DNA of 64,000 nucleotides, from assembly GCF_030518195.1 (NCBI RefSeq), contig NZ_JAULSC010000005.1, forward strand, positions 124,001 through 188,000, read 5' to 3'. The notes under the pieces were generated by a model. It made no database searches. It was not told the DNA's origin and saw only the letters and a program-made list of their open reading frames with translations. Positions 38,590-47,854 of the stretch are shown here, piece after piece. Source of the stretch: Nocardioides cremeus. Lineage in GTDB: Bacteria > Actinomycetota > Actinomycetes > Propionibacteriales > Nocardioidaceae. Both the position numbers and the translations under genes were made by a program. Every line of letters starts with the position of its first letter. Positions within the stretch are counted from its first letter, which is position 1.

Positions 38590-39267
38590 TCAGTCCTCGA
38601 CGGTGAGCGTCGCGCCGAGCGGCTCGAGGACGGCGTTGAGCTGGTCGAGCGAGAGCGCGCCCACGCGCAGGACCCGGCCCTGGGGCCCGGTCACGTCGAC
38701 GATCGTCGAGGGCTGCGCGCCGTCGGCGCCCTGCGGGCTGGGGCCGGCGTCGACGATGACGTCGACGTGCTCGCCGAGCATCTCCTCGGCGGCGTCGGCG
38801 TCGGTGGCCGCCGGGCGGCCGGTGAGGTTGGCCGAGCTGACCGCCAGCGGCCCGGTGCGCTCGAGGAGCTCGCGGGCGACCTCGTGGTCGGGCATCCGCA
38901 CCGCGACCGTGCCGCGGGTGTCACCGAGGTCCCACTGGAGAGAAGTCTGCTGGTGGCACACGATCGTCAGCGGGCCCGGCCAGAACGCCTCGACCAGGGC
39001 GCGCGCGTAGCCCGGCACCCGCACGGCCAGCGCGTCGAGCGTGGTCGCGGCGCTGACCAGCACCGGCGGCGGCATGTCGCGCCCGCGGCCCTTGGCCGCG
39101 AGCAGCGCGCGCACGGCGGCCGGGTCGAAGGCGTCGGCGCCGATGCCGTAGACGGTGTCGGTGGGCAGCACCACGAGCCCGCCGCGCTGGACGGCCAGGC
39201 TGGCCGCGTCGAGGGCCCGCTCGCGCTCGTCGGGGGTGGAGGTCCCGTGGCGTTCCATGGAGGTCAT
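38590..39267 (-). CDS. tsaC: L-threonylcarbamoyladenylate synthase (TsaC/Sua5 type)
   Basis: A 225-residue YrdC-domain enzyme. It condenses threonine, bicarbonate and ATP to threonylcarbamoyl-AMP for t6A37 in ANN-decoding tRNAs. Motifs are GGLVVLPTDTVYGIGADAFD at the N-terminus, WPGPLTIV, then GPLAVSSANLTGRPAATDA and PSTIVDV. There is no Sua5 linker domain, so it is the short form. The ATG at 39267 overlaps the prmC stop (ATGA), which decides the start. Confidence 0.93.
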   Translation of the reverse strand: MTSMERHGTSTPDERERALDAASLAVQRGGLVVLPTDTVYGIGADAFDPAAVRALLAAKGRGRDMPPPVLVSAATTLDALAVRVPGYARALVEAFWPGPLTIVCHQQTSLQWDLGDTRGTVAVRMPDHEVARELLERTGPLAVSSANLTGRPAATDADAAEEMLGEHVDVIVDAGPSPQGADGAQPSTIVDVTGPQGRVLRVGALSLDQLNAVLEPLGATLTVED

Positions 39268-40106
39268 CGTGCCAGCCTCGCCGTCACGAAGCGCGCACGC
39301 CCTGCCAGGTCGTGGTGGTCGCGCACCTCGCTCCAACGTCCGGTGGCACTGAGCACCTCAGGCGCCGAGGCGCCCTGCACGTCGGCGTGCTCGGCGCCCA
39401 CCACTCCCCCGGGCCGCAGCAGCAGCGCGGCCCGGCGCTCCAGGACCCGCAGCGCGTCGAGCCCGTCGTCGCCCGAGAAGAGCGCCAGGTGGGGGTCGTG
39501 GTCGCGCGCCTCGGGCGCCACCGATTCCCAGGCCTCGAGCGGCACATAGGGCGGGTTGCACACCACCACGTCGACCGTGCCGGCGAGCTCCTCGAGCTCG
39601 GTGGCCATGTCGCCCAGCCGCAGGTCGACCCGGGTGCCGGCCAGGTTGCGCTCGGCCCAGGCGTGCGCCGCCGGGTCGAGCTCGACCGCGTGCACGCGCG
39701 CCGTGGGCACCTCGTGGGCCACCGACGCCGCCACCGCGCCCGAGCCGGTGCACAGGTCGACCACGACCGGCTCGGCGACCAGGCCCGCCTGCTCGACCGC
39801 CCAGCCGGCCAGCAGCTCGGTCTCGGGGCGGGGCACGAAGACCCCGGGGCCGACGGCCAGCTCGACGTGGCGGAACCAGGCGCGCCCCGTCAGGTGCTGC
39901 AGCGGCTCACGGGCCGCGCGCCGCGCGACCAGGGCGTCGTACGACGGCAGGGCGGCGGGGTCCACCGCGTCGACGAGCACCAGCCGCCCGCGCTCGGTGC
40001 CCAGCACGTGGGCCAGCAGCTCGGCCGCGTCGTGCTCGGGGCTGGGCACGCCCGCGGCGCGCAGCCGCTCGACCGCGCCCGCCAGCACCGCGCGCCGGGT
40101 GGTCAC
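39264..40106 (-). CDS. prmC: release-factor glutamine methyltransferase
   Basis: A 280-residue SAM-dependent enzyme that methylates the GGQ glutamine of RF1 and RF2. The SAM loop is VVDLCTGSGAVAAS and the catalytic motif is VVCNPPYVPLEAW. The N-terminal helical domain with EPLQHLTG is the RF-binding part. GTG start; it lies directly after prfA, its substrate gene, with the stop codon of prfA adjoining. Confidence 0.93.
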   Translation of the reverse strand: MTTRRAVLAGAVERLRAAGVPSPEHDAAELLAHVLGTERGRLVLVDAVDPAALPSYDALVARRAAREPLQHLTGRAWFRHVELAVGPGVFVPRPETELLAGWAVEQAGLVAEPVVVDLCTGSGAVAASVAHEVPTARVHAVELDPAAHAWAERNLAGTRVDLRLGDMATELEELAGTVDVVVCNPPYVPLEAWESVAPEARDHDPHLALFSGDDGLDALRVLERRAALLLRPGGVVGAEHADVQGASAPEVLSATGRWSEVRDHHDLAGRARFVTARLAR

Positions 40107-41180
40107 TCAGTCCTCCAGCGCGGCGAGCCGGGCGGCCATGTCGGCGTCGGTGCACGACGCGATGACCGGGCCGAGGTCACCGTCGAGGACCTGGTCGAGG
40201 TTGTAGGACTTGTAGCCGGTGCGGTGGTCGGAGATGCGGTTCTCGGGGTAGTTGTAGGTGCGGATGCGCTCGGAGCGGTCCACGGTGCGCACCTGGCTGC
40301 GCCGGGCGTCGCTGGCCTCGGCCGCGGCCGCTTCCTGGGCCACGGCCAGCAGCCGGGCCCGCAGGATCCGCATCGCCTGCTCGCGGTTCTGCAGCTGGCT
40401 CTTCTCGTTCTGGCAGCTGGCCACGATGCCGCTCGGCACGTGCGTGATCCGCACCGCGGAGTCGGTGGTGTTGACGCTCTGGCCGCCGGGGCCGCTGGAG
40501 CGGAAGACGTCGATGCGCAGGTCGTTCTCGTCGATGCTCACGTCGACCTGCTCGGCCTCCGGCAGCACCAGGACTCCCGCGGCGCTGGTGTGCACGCGAC
40601 CCTGCGACTCGGTGACCGGCACCCGCTGCACACGGTGCACGCCGCCCTCGAACTTGAGACGGGCGAACGGCGCCTCCCCCGGTCCGGGGGTGCCCTTGGC
40701 CTTGACCGCCACCGTCACCGACTTGTAGCCGCCGAGGTCGGACTCGGTGGCGTCGAGGATCTCCACCGCCCAGCCGTGCCGCTCGGCGTAGCGGGTGTAC
40801 ATCCGCAGCAGGTCACCGGCGAAGAGCGCGGACTCCTCGCCGCCCTCGCCGGACTTCACCTCCAGCAGCGCGTCCTTGTCGTCGGTCTCCTCGCGGGGCA
40901 CCAGCAGCCGGCGCAGCCGCTCGGCGGCCTCCTCGCGGCGTGCGTCGAGCTCGAGCGCCTCCTCGCCGAAGGCGGGGTCCTCCCCGGCGAGCTCGCGGGC
41001 CGCCCCCGCGTCCTCCCCCAGCCGCTGCCACTCCCGCCACGTGCGGATGACCGCGGACAGCTCGGCGTAGCGGCGGTTGAGCCGCTTGGCCAGCCGGGCG
41101 TCGGCGTGGGTCTCGGGCTCGGCGAGCCGGGCCTCGAGCTCGGCGTGCTCACCGAGCATGCTCTCGACGGCCTCGAACAT
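40107..41180 (-). CDS. prfA: peptide chain release factor 1
   Basis: A 357-residue release factor for UAA and UAG. The tripeptide anticodon is PVT (188-190), which is the RF1 type. The GGQ motif is Gly232-Gly233-Gln234 in [14 protein letters not shown]. The ATG at 41180 has AGGAG eight bases upstream. Immediately upstream on this strand is the rpmE terminator. Confidence 0.96.
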   Translation of the reverse strand: MFEAVESMLGEHAELEARLAEPETHADARLAKRLNRRYAELSAVIRTWREWQRLGEDAGAARELAGEDPAFGEEALELDARREEAAERLRRLLVPREETDDKDALLEVKSGEGGEESALFAGDLLRMYTRYAERHGWAVEILDATESDLGGYKSVTVAVKAKGTPGPGEAPFARLKFEGGVHRVQRVPVTESQGRVHTSAAGVLVLPEAEQVDVSIDENDLRIDVFRSSGPGGQSVNTTDSAVRITHVPSGIVASCQNEKSQLQNREQAMRILRARLLAVAQEAAAAEASDARRSQVRTVDRSERIRTYNYPENRISDHRTGYKSYNLDQVLDGDLGPVIASCTDADMAARLAALED

Positions 41181-41234
41181 CGGCGGGCTCCTGGGGTCGG
41201 GACGAGCTGCGGGCAGGGCGGGGCAGGACAAATG

Positions 41235-41278
41235 ACGAGCGCCGGTCCACCGCCGCGGGGCGGTGGACCGGCGCTCGT
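41235..41278 (-). terminator. 20-bp perfect hairpin after rpmE
   Basis: Arms 41235-41254 and 41259-41278 pair over 20 bp without mismatch around GCGG. On the minus strand the hairpin is followed by CATTTGTCC. It separates rpmE from prfA and is the strongest terminator structure in the window. Confidence 0.85.
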
Positions 41279-41285
41279 CGTGGTG

Positions 41286-41495
41286 CTACTTCTTCTTGGC
41301 GTAGCGGGCCTCGAAGCGGGCGACGCGGCCGCCGGTGTCGAGGATCTTCTGCTTGCCGGTGTAGAACGGGTGGCACTGCGAGCAGACGTCGGCACGCATG
41401 GTGCCGGAGGTCGCGGTGCTGCGGGTGGTGAAGGTGCTGCCACAGGTGCAGGTCACCTGGGTCTCGGTGTACTCCGGGTGGATGTCCTTCTTCAT
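41286..41495 (-). CDS. rpmE: 50S ribosomal protein L31 (zinc-ribbon form)
   Basis: A 69-residue protein. It is the C-plus form with Cys in TCTCGSTF and [14 protein letters not shown], which bind zinc. The N-terminus MKKDIHPEY is typical. GAGG lies seven bases before the ATG at 41495. The gene starts the rpmE-prfA-prmC-tsaC-wecA series. Confidence 0.96.
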   Translation of the reverse strand: MKKDIHPEYTETQVTCTCGSTFTTRSTATSGTMRADVCSQCHPFYTGKQKILDTGGRVARFEARYAKKK

Positions 41496-41610
41496 GCTTC
41501 CCTCTTTCGTCGGGGCCGCCGGGTCGCCGCCGTCTTGCCCGCGGGTGCGGTGCGGGGACGTGAACCGGAGCCGTACGTATTGTGCCAACCAACATCGGCA
41601 CCTTCCAATT

Positions 41611-41655
41611 CCAGCCAGTCCAGCCAGTCCAGCCAGTCCAGCCAGGGCCAGCCGG
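41611..41655. repeat. 9-bp tandem repeat (CCAGCCAGT)
   Basis: Three exact units (41611-41637), one unit with a single change (41638-41646) and a degenerate fifth. They lie between the start of rpmE and the end of the histidine kinase gene, just upstream of the rpmE promoter area. Together with the flanking sequence this gap (41496-41674) holds no other gene. Confidence 0.75.
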
Positions 41656-41674
41656 GTCCAGCCGATCGAGCGGT

Positions 41675-43201
41675 TCAGCCCGCCGACTGCACCGGGAGCC
41701 GGACCACGACCCGGGTCCCCCGGCCCTCCTCCGACTCGATGCGCACGTCGCCGCCGTGCTTGTCGACGATCGTCTGCACGATGCGCAGCCCCAGGCCGGT
41801 GCCGGCGATCTCGTTGGTGACCGCGTTGGAGGCGCGGAAGAAGCGGCTGCCCAGCCGCTCGAGCTCGGCGGTGGGGATGCCGATCCCCCGGTCGAGCACC
41901 GTGACGACGGCGCTGCGGCGCCCGTCGGCCTCCTCGACCCCCAGCGAAACCGAGACCCGGCCCTGCTCGAGGCTGAACTTCACCGCGTTGCTGAGCAGGT
42001 TGAGGAAGGCCCGGCCCAGCATCGGCCGGTCGGCCAGCACGATGACCGGCTGGTCCCCCAGGTCCTGCTCGACCACGATGCCCCGGCCCGCGGCGGTGAT
42101 GGCGACGTCGGTGACGGCGTCACGCACCAGCGGCACCAGGTCGACCGACTCGAGGGTGGTCGCGCGGTTCTCGGCCTTCGACAGGGTCAGCAGGTCGTCG
42201 ATGAGGGTCTTGAGGCGAGCCACGTTGCGCCGGCTGGCCTCCAGGATCCGCTCGTGGCGGGGCGACATCGTGTCCTCGAACTCCTCGGCCACCATCTCGA
42301 GGTAGCCGTGGATCGTCGTCAGCGGCGTGCGCAGCTCGTGGGAGACGTTGGAGACGAAGTCGTCGCGTGCGGTGTCGAGGACCCGCAGCTCCTCGGTCAC
42401 CTTGTGCTCCACGGCGCGGGCCCGCGACTGGGCGTCGGCCAGCTCGTTGAGGGCCAGCGCCACCGACCGGACCTCGCGCGGGCCCTCGGGCTGCGCCCGG
42501 ACCGTCGGGTCCTTGGCCATCTGGTGCACCACGGCCTCCAACGCGACGAGCGGGCGCGAGACCTCGGCCAGCAGGCGGGCCCGCGACCGGCCGACCACGA
42601 CCCAGCCCAGCAGGGTCAGCAGCGCCACCGAGCCGATCGTGGCGCGCAGGCGCCAGGTCGCGTCGGCGCTGGCCTCGCGCACCCGGTTGCCGAAGAGCTC
42701 AGCCGTCTCCTGGTGTGCGGCCCGCACCTGCTCGAAGAGGCGCTGGCCCAGGCGGTAGCGGCGCAGCTGGAACGTCTCGGCCCCGCCGGGCGCCTGCACC
42801 CGCGGCTGCGCGTACTCCTCCAGCCAGCGCTCGGCCGCGGCCCGCTGCGCCTGCACCAGCGCCATCAGCGGCGCGTCGTCGGCGGCGTACTGGGCGACGA
42901 CCTGCTGGTGCCCGGGCAACCGGGCCAGCGCCTCCTGGTAGTCGTCGAGCGCGCCGGGCTCGCCGCTGCGTGCCCACGCCCCGACGGCCGACTCGAGGTC
43001 GGTGAGGTCCTGGAGCACCGCCTGGTTGGCGACCGAGGCCGGCTGCAGGCCCTCGGTGAGGTCGTCGACGGTGCGGGTGGACAGCACCACGCCCACGATC
43101 GCGATCAGCGCGATCACGCCGATCAGCACCGCCAGGCGGTGCAGCGCCGGGGTGAGGGTCCGGGCGACGGTGCGCGGGCTCGCGCCCTCGGTGTCGGTCA
43201 C
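41675..43201 (-). CDS. sensor histidine kinase (CHASE3-HAMP-HisKA-HATPase)
   Basis: A 508-residue membrane kinase. A first membrane helix (about residues 20-42) and a CHASE3-like extracellular helical domain (about 45-185) precede a second helix (about 190-210). A HAMP region, the H-box [20 protein letters not shown] with His288, and the ATPase domain with [17 protein letters not shown] and GTGLGLRIV follow. The GTG at 43201 lies 17 bp after the stop of the response regulator, so they form a pair. The signal sensed is unknown. Confidence 0.88.
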   Translation of the reverse strand: MTDTEGASPRTVARTLTPALHRLAVLIGVIALIAIVGVVLSTRTVDDLTEGLQPASVANQAVLQDLTDLESAVGAWARSGEPGALDDYQEALARLPGHQQVVAQYAADDAPLMALVQAQRAAAERWLEEYAQPRVQAPGGAETFQLRRYRLGQRLFEQVRAAHQETAELFGNRVREASADATWRLRATIGSVALLTLLGWVVVGRSRARLLAEVSRPLVALEAVVHQMAKDPTVRAQPEGPREVRSVALALNELADAQSRARAVEHKVTEELRVLDTARDDFVSNVSHELRTPLTTIHGYLEMVAEEFEDTMSPRHERILEASRRNVARLKTLIDDLLTLSKAENRATTLESVDLVPLVRDAVTDVAITAAGRGIVVEQDLGDQPVIVLADRPMLGRAFLNLLSNAVKFSLEQGRVSVSLGVEEADGRRSAVVTVLDRGIGIPTAELERLGSRFFRASNAVTNEIAGTGLGLRIVQTIVDKHGGDVRIESEEGRGTRVVVRLPVQSAG

Positions 43202-43217
43202 CGGGTCCGCGCCGCGC

Positions 43218-43589
43218 TCAGACCGACCGGGACAACAGCGCCTCGACCCGGGCAGCCAGCTCACGCGGGCTGAAGGGCTTGGTGATGTAGTCGTCGGCAC
43301 CGGAGTCGAAGCCCGACTCGACGTCGGACTCCTGGGCCCGGGCGGTGAGCAGGATGACGGGCAGGTCGGCCAGGCCCGGGTCGGCACGGATGGCGCGGAT
43401 CGCCTCGAGCCCCGAGACCCCCGGCATCATCACGTCGAGGACGGCCAGGTCGGGACGCGAGGCCTGGCACGCCTCGACCGCCGCCGCGCCGTCGGCCACC
43501 GCGGTGATCTCGTGGCCGAGGGTGGAGAGCTTGAACTCGACCAGCTCTCGGATGTCGACGTCGTCGTCAGCGACCAGGATGCGTGCCAC
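43218..43589 (-). CDS. single-domain response regulator
   Basis: A 123-residue receiver domain with no output domain. Asp8-Asp10 form the acidic pocket, Asp52 (AVLDVMMPGVSG) accepts phosphate, Thr82 is the switch residue and Lys104 (ITKPFSPREL) is conserved. It is the first gene of a two-gene operon with the CHASE3 kinase. Without a DNA-binding part it must signal by protein contact or return phosphate in a relay. Confidence 0.88.
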   Translation of the reverse strand: MARILVADDDVDIRELVEFKLSTLGHEITAVADGAAAVEACQASRPDLAVLDVMMPGVSGLEAIRAIRADPGLADLPVILLTARAQESDVESGFDSGADDYITKPFSPRELAARVEALLSRSV

Positions 43590-43714
43590 GGTACGAGGCT
43601 TCCTCTCTCTCCGGCTGACCCTCCGACCTCCTGAGGAGGGCCGCCAGCATGTGGGCGACAGCGTATCGGCAACGCCGGCACGGCGACGGGCACACCGCCG
43701 AGAAAGCCCGTCGA

Positions 43715-43746
43715 GCCCGCGCCGGCGCAGCTGCGCCGACGCGGGC
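43715..43746 (-). terminator. 32-bp palindrome after rho
   Basis: The sequence from GCCCGC to GCGGGC is a palindrome with one G-T wobble per half and the centre GCAGCTGC. It lies 6 bp past the rho stop, and on the minus strand it is followed by a short T-rich stretch (GGGCTTTCTC). A factor-independent terminator for rho itself is likely. The rest of the gap to the response regulator start holds nothing else I can call. Confidence 0.65.
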
Positions 43747-43751
43747 CATGC

Positions 43752-45644
43752 TCACCGCCGGGCGGTCCGCCCGGACGAGCGCTGGGAGGCGCTGAGCATC
43801 TCGTAGTTCGTCTGCGTGCTCGTCAGCCGCTCGCGCAGGTCGCGCATCGCCTCGATGCCCTGGGCCGACAGCGCGTCGACCAGCGCCTCGACCACCGGCA
43901 GCTCGCCCTCGCCCAGCAGCAGCTCGGTGTGGCGGGTGCCCGAGCGGGCCACGTCGACGGCGGGGAAGACCCGCTGCATGGCCAGCTCGCGGCTCAGCCG
44001 CAGCTCCATGTTGGCGGTGCCGGTGAGCTCCTCGAAGATCACCTCGTCGACCTTCGAGCCGCTCTCGACGGTCGCCGTCGCCAGCACCGTCAGCGAGCCG
44101 CCGTTCTCGATGTTGCGCGCGGCCCCGAAGAACTGCTTCGGCGGGTGCAGCGCCGTCGAGTCGACCCCGCCCGAGAGAACCCGTCCGTTGCCGGTGCCGG
44201 CCAGGTGGTAGGCCCGCCCCAGCCGCGTGATGCCGTCGAGCAGCACGACGACGTCGTGCCCGAGCTCGACCAGGCGCTTGGCCCGCTCGATGGCCAGCTC
44301 GGCGACCACGGTGTGGTCGGAGGGCTGGCGGTCGAAGGTCGAGGAGATGACCTCGCCCTTGACCGAGCGCTCGTAGTCGGTGACCTCCTCGGGGCGCTCG
44401 TCGACCAGTACCACCATCAGGTGGCACTCCGGGTTGTTGGCGCTGAGCGAGGCGGCCACGCCCTGGAGCACCGCCGTCTTGCCGGCATGGGCCGGCGAGC
44501 TGATCAGCCCACGCTGGCCCTTGCCGATCGGCGCCACGAGGTCGATCGTGCGTCCGATGAGGTCATCGGAGCCCTTCTCGAGACGCAGCCGCTCCGAGGG
44601 GTGCAGCGGGGTCATCTTCTCGAACTCGACGCGGGTGCGCGCGGCGTCGGGGTCGGCCCCGTTGACGCTCTCGATGCGCACCATCGGGTTGAACTTCTCC
44701 TTGCGCTCGCCCTCGCGGGGCTGGCGCACCTGGCCCACGACCGCGTCGCCGCGCCGCAGCCCGAACTTGCGCACCATCGAGAGCGAGACGTAGACGTCGT
44801 CGGGGCCGGGCAGGTAGCCGCTGGTGCGCACGAAGGCGTAGTTGTCGAGCACGTCGAGGATGCCCGCGGCCGGCACCAGCACGTCGTCCTCGAGCACCGT
44901 GGTGTCCGGCTCGTTGCGGCCACCGCCACCACCGCCGCCACCGCTGCCGCTGCGAGCGCGGTCGCGGTCGCGCCCGCGGCGGCGACGGCTGCGTCCGCGC
45001 CCGTCGCCGTCGTCGTCGCCCTGGTCCTGCTGCTGGTTCTGCTGGTTCTGCTGGTTCTGCTGTTGGTTCTGCTGGTTCTGCTTGGCGTTCTGGTTGCCCT
45101 GCTTGTCCTGCTTGTCCTGCTTGTCCTGCTTGTCCTGCTGCTTGTCCTGCTGGCCCGGCTTCTCCTGCTGGGCCTGCTGCCCGCGTCCCTGCCGCTCGCG
45201 GCCCTTGGGCTGGTCCTGGGGCTGGTCCTGGGGCTGGTCCTGGGGCTGGTCCTTGCGCCGAGGCTGCTCCTGCCGCTCCGGCTGCCGCTCCGGCTGCTTC
45301 TCCGGCTGCTTCTCGGGCTGCTTCTCGGGCTGCTCGGGGCTCGACTGCGACTGCTCGGAACGCACCCGGGTGCGCTGGCGCGTGGTCGTGGTGGTGCGGG
45401 TGGTCCCCGCGGCGGGAGCCGCCTGGTCCGATGCCTGGCCGGAGGACTGGCCCGACGACTGGCCCGACGACTGGGCGGCCTTGATGGCGTCGACCAGCTG
45501 GGCCTTGCGCATCCCGCCGGCACCGGCGATGCCCAGCCCGGCGGCCAACGACTTCAGGTCGGCGATGAGCATCCCGTTCAGCCCCCCGGCACGCTTCTTG
45601 GGGGTGCTGGCCTCGTCGGGCGCGGGGGCGGAGTCTTGCGTCAC
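43752..45644 (-). CDS. rho: transcription termination factor Rho, diverged
   Basis: A 630-residue Rho. The SAP-like N-terminal domain (about 21-57) is followed by a low-complexity insertion (about 60-243) with Lys-Gln-Pro-Glu, Asp-Gln-Pro-Gln and Asn-Gln repeats and an Arg-rich then Gly-rich end. The RNA-binding cold-shock domain follows (260-310), then the ATPase. Walker A is SPAHAGKT (383-390) where the usual sequence is PPKAGKT, and Walker B is VLLDGITRLGRAY (Asp470) where it is DSITRL. The catalytic Lys389 and Arg571 remain. The C-terminal 50 residues differ from most actinobacterial Rho. It follows thrB on the same strand with a 166-bp gap. Confidence 0.93.
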   Translation of the reverse strand: MTQDSAPAPDEASTPKKRAGGLNGMLIADLKSLAAGLGIAGAGGMRKAQLVDAIKAAQSSGQSSGQSSGQASDQAAPAAGTTRTTTTTRQRTRVRSEQSQSSPEQPEKQPEKQPEKQPERQPERQEQPRRKDQPQDQPQDQPQDQPKGRERQGRGQQAQQEKPGQQDKQQDKQDKQDKQDKQGNQNAKQNQQNQQQNQQNQQNQQQDQGDDDGDGRGRSRRRRGRDRDRARSGSGGGGGGGGRNEPDTTVLEDDVLVPAAGILDVLDNYAFVRTSGYLPGPDDVYVSLSMVRKFGLRRGDAVVGQVRQPREGERKEKFNPMVRIESVNGADPDAARTRVEFEKMTPLHPSERLRLEKGSDDLIGRTIDLVAPIGKGQRGLISSPAHAGKTAVLQGVAASLSANNPECHLMVVLVDERPEEVTDYERSVKGEVISSTFDRQPSDHTVVAELAIERAKRLVELGHDVVVLLDGITRLGRAYHLAGTGNGRVLSGGVDSTALHPPKQFFGAARNIENGGSLTVLATATVESGSKVDEVIFEELTGTANMELRLSRELAMQRVFPAVDVARSGTRHTELLLGEGELPVVEALVDALSAQGIEAMRDLRERLTSTQTNYEMLSASQRSSGRTARR

Positions 45645-45810
45645 GTGGGTCCTAACGACGTCTCACGGAGCCGCCGGCGCTGGCCGGAGGCGACTGGTCA
45701 CTGGCCCCGTCACCGCACAGCGGCCGGGGACGCACCTCGCAGATCGCGGGTGCACGCCGGAGGAGCTGGTCGTCGGCGCGCCGCCAGACTAGCACCGGCG
45801 CGCGGCCGGT

Positions 45811-46722
45811 TCAGAGCACCCGTACGCCGTCGGTGTCGATGGCCAGGTAGGAGGACCACCAGCCCGCGGGGCACCGCTCGAGCAGCGACGCGGTCAGCGC
45901 GGTGTCCGGGCCGTCGCAGAAGGCGAGCACGGTCGGGCCGGCCCCCGACACCACCGCGGCCACACCGTCGGCCCGCAGTGCGTCGACCAGCGCGAGCGAC
46001 TCGGGCATCGCCGGGCGGCGGTAGTCCTGGTGCAGGTAGTCGCGGGTGGCGCGCAGCAGGTGCTCGGGCTGACCGGCCAGCGCGGCCACCAGGAGCGCCG
46101 CCCGGCCGGCGTCAGCGGCTGCGTCGGCGTGCGGCACGCTCGCCGGCAGCAGCCCGCGGGCCTGCTCGGTGGAGACCGGTGTGGGCGGCACCATCACGAC
46201 GGCCCCGACCCGCGGGTCGACCGGGCAGGGCACGGCGAAGAAGCCGCCGTCGTCGTCACGTCCCGCGACCACGAAGCCGCCCAGCTGGGCCGGCGCCACG
46301 TTGTCGGGGTGCCCCTCGAGGCCCGCGCACAGGTCGAGCACCTCGTCGTCGTCGAGCAGCAGCGCGCCGCCGGCGACCAGCGCGCGGCCGAGCGTGACCC
46401 CGGCGACGATCGCGGCGGAGGACGAGCCCAGGCCGCGCGCGTGCGGGACCACGTTGCGGCAGTGCAGCCGCAGACCCGGCGGGCGCACGCCCATCGCGTC
46501 GAAGGCCACCTGCATCGCCCGCACCACCAGGTGGGTGGCGTCGCGGGGCACGCCCTCGGCGCCGGCACCCTCCACCAGCACCTCGACACCCTCGCCCACG
46601 ACCTCGGCCTCGAGCTCGTCGCGCAGGTCGAGCGCGAGGCCCATCGAGTCGAAGCCCGGGCCGAGGTTGGCCGACGTGGCGGGCACGCTGACGCGCACCG
46701 GCCCGGTGACGAAGGAGGTCAT
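45811..46722 (-). CDS. thrB: homoserine kinase
   Basis: A 303-residue GHMP kinase that phosphorylates homoserine for threonine synthesis. The N-terminal motif is PATSANLGPGFDSMGLAL, the P-loop-like motif is PHARGLGSSSAAIVAG (near residue 96) and the C-terminal motif is VVSGAGPTVLAF. I start at the ATG at 46722, four bases after the thrC stop; an upstream in-frame ATG at 46746 would overlap thrC. Confidence 0.94.
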   Translation of the reverse strand: MTSFVTGPVRVSVPATSANLGPGFDSMGLALDLRDELEAEVVGEGVEVLVEGAGAEGVPRDATHLVVRAMQVAFDAMGVRPPGLRLHCRNVVPHARGLGSSSAAIVAGVTLGRALVAGGALLLDDDEVLDLCAGLEGHPDNVAPAQLGGFVVAGRDDDGGFFAVPCPVDPRVGAVVMVPPTPVSTEQARGLLPASVPHADAAADAGRAALLVAALAGQPEHLLRATRDYLHQDYRRPAMPESLALVDALRADGVAAVVSGAGPTVLAFCDGPDTALTASLLERCPAGWWSSYLAIDTDGVRVL

Positions 46723-46726
46723 CGGG

Positions 46727-47854
46727 TCAGGCGAGACCAGCGGCACGGGCGGCGGCGACCACGTCGTTGTCGATCACGGTGTCCACGATGCCGGGGCGGC
46801 CCTGCTCGGCCTGGGCCGTCGAGTAGGCCTCGAGCGCCGTGGCGGTGTCCTTGAGCCCGTGGCCGGTCACGGTGACCACGACCGTCGAGCCGGTGTAGGA
46901 CTCACCGGCCGCGAGCTCCTGCAGCAGCCCCGCGACGCCCGCCGCCGAGGCCGGCTCGACGAAGACGCCGTCGTGCTGGGCCAGCTGGCGCTGCGCGGCG
47001 AGGATCTGGTCGTCGCTCACGGCTGCGAACCGGCCGCCGGACTCCTCGGCCGCCTCGACCGCGAGCGACCACGAGGCGGGGTTGCCGATGCGGATCGCGG
47101 TGGCCTTGGTCTCCGGCTCGGGGAACGGCTCACCGGTCACCAGCGGGCTGGCGCCCTCGGCCTGGAAGCCGCGCATCACCGGCCGCCTGGTGGCACGGCC
47201 CAGCTCGGCGAACTGCCGGTAGCCCATCCAGTACGCCGAGATGTTGCCGGCGTTGCCGACGGGCAGCAGGTGGAAGTCGGGAGCGTCGCCGAGGAAGTCG
47301 ACGATCTCGAAGGCAGCGCTCTTCTGGCCCTGCAGCCGCACCGGGTTGACCGAGTTCACCAGGGCCACCGGGTACTGCTCGGCCAGCTCCTTGGCGATGT
47401 TCAGGCAGTCGTCGAAGTTGCCGCGCACCATGATCACCTGGGCACCGTGCACGATGGCCTGGGCCATCTTGCCGGCGGCGATCTTGCCCTCGGGGACCAG
47501 CACCAGCGGGGTCAGACCGGCCTTGGCGGCGTAGGCCGCCATCGAGGCCGAGGTGTTGCCCGTCGAGGCGCAGACCACGGCGCGAGCGCCCTCGTGCTTG
47601 GCCACCGAGATCGCTGCGGTCATGCCGCGGTCCTTGAAGGAGCCGGTCGGGTTGTCGCCCTCGACCTTGAGGTGCACCTCGGCGCCGGTCAGCCCCGAGA
47701 GCCACTCGGAGTGCACCAGCGGCGTACCGCCCTCGCGCAGCGTCACCGCCGGCGCGTCCTGCGGGATCTCGAGCAGGTGGCGGTACTCCTCGATGACACC
47801 GCGCCACTGGTGCGTGGCGGGGCCGGCCTCGCGGTCGAGCTGGTGGGTGCTCAC
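46727..47854 (-). CDS. thrC: threonine synthase
   Basis: A 375-residue PLP enzyme that converts O-phosphohomoserine to threonine. The PLP lysine is Lys74 in [11 protein letters not shown]. The phosphate-binding loop is the GNAGN region ([14 protein letters not shown]), with [14 protein letters not shown] contacting the cofactor. GTG start; it overlaps hom by 4 bp (GTGA). Confidence 0.95.
   Translation of the reverse strand: MSTHQLDREAGPATHQWRGVIEEYRHLLEIPQDAPAVTLREGGTPLVHSEWLSGLTGAEVHLKVEGDNPTGSFKDRGMTAAISVAKHEGARAVVCASTGNTSASMAAYAAKAGLTPLVLVPEGKIAAGKMAQAIVHGAQVIMVRGNFDDCLNIAKELAEQYPVALVNSVNPVRLQGQKSAAFEIVDFLGDAPDFHLLPVGNAGNISAYWMGYRQFAELGRATRRPVMRGFQAEGASPLVTGEPFPEPETKATAIRIGNPASWSLAVEAAEESGGRFAAVSDDQILAAQRQLAQHDGVFVEPASAAGVAGLLQELAAGESYTGSTVVVTVTGHGLKDTATALEAYSTAQAEQGRPGIVDTVIDNDVVAAARAAGLA

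Noticed and set aside
44916..45467. Regular short repeats that look like a CRISPR array or satellite.
   Set aside because: Units are 9-12 bp without spacers and encode the low-complexity part of Rho.
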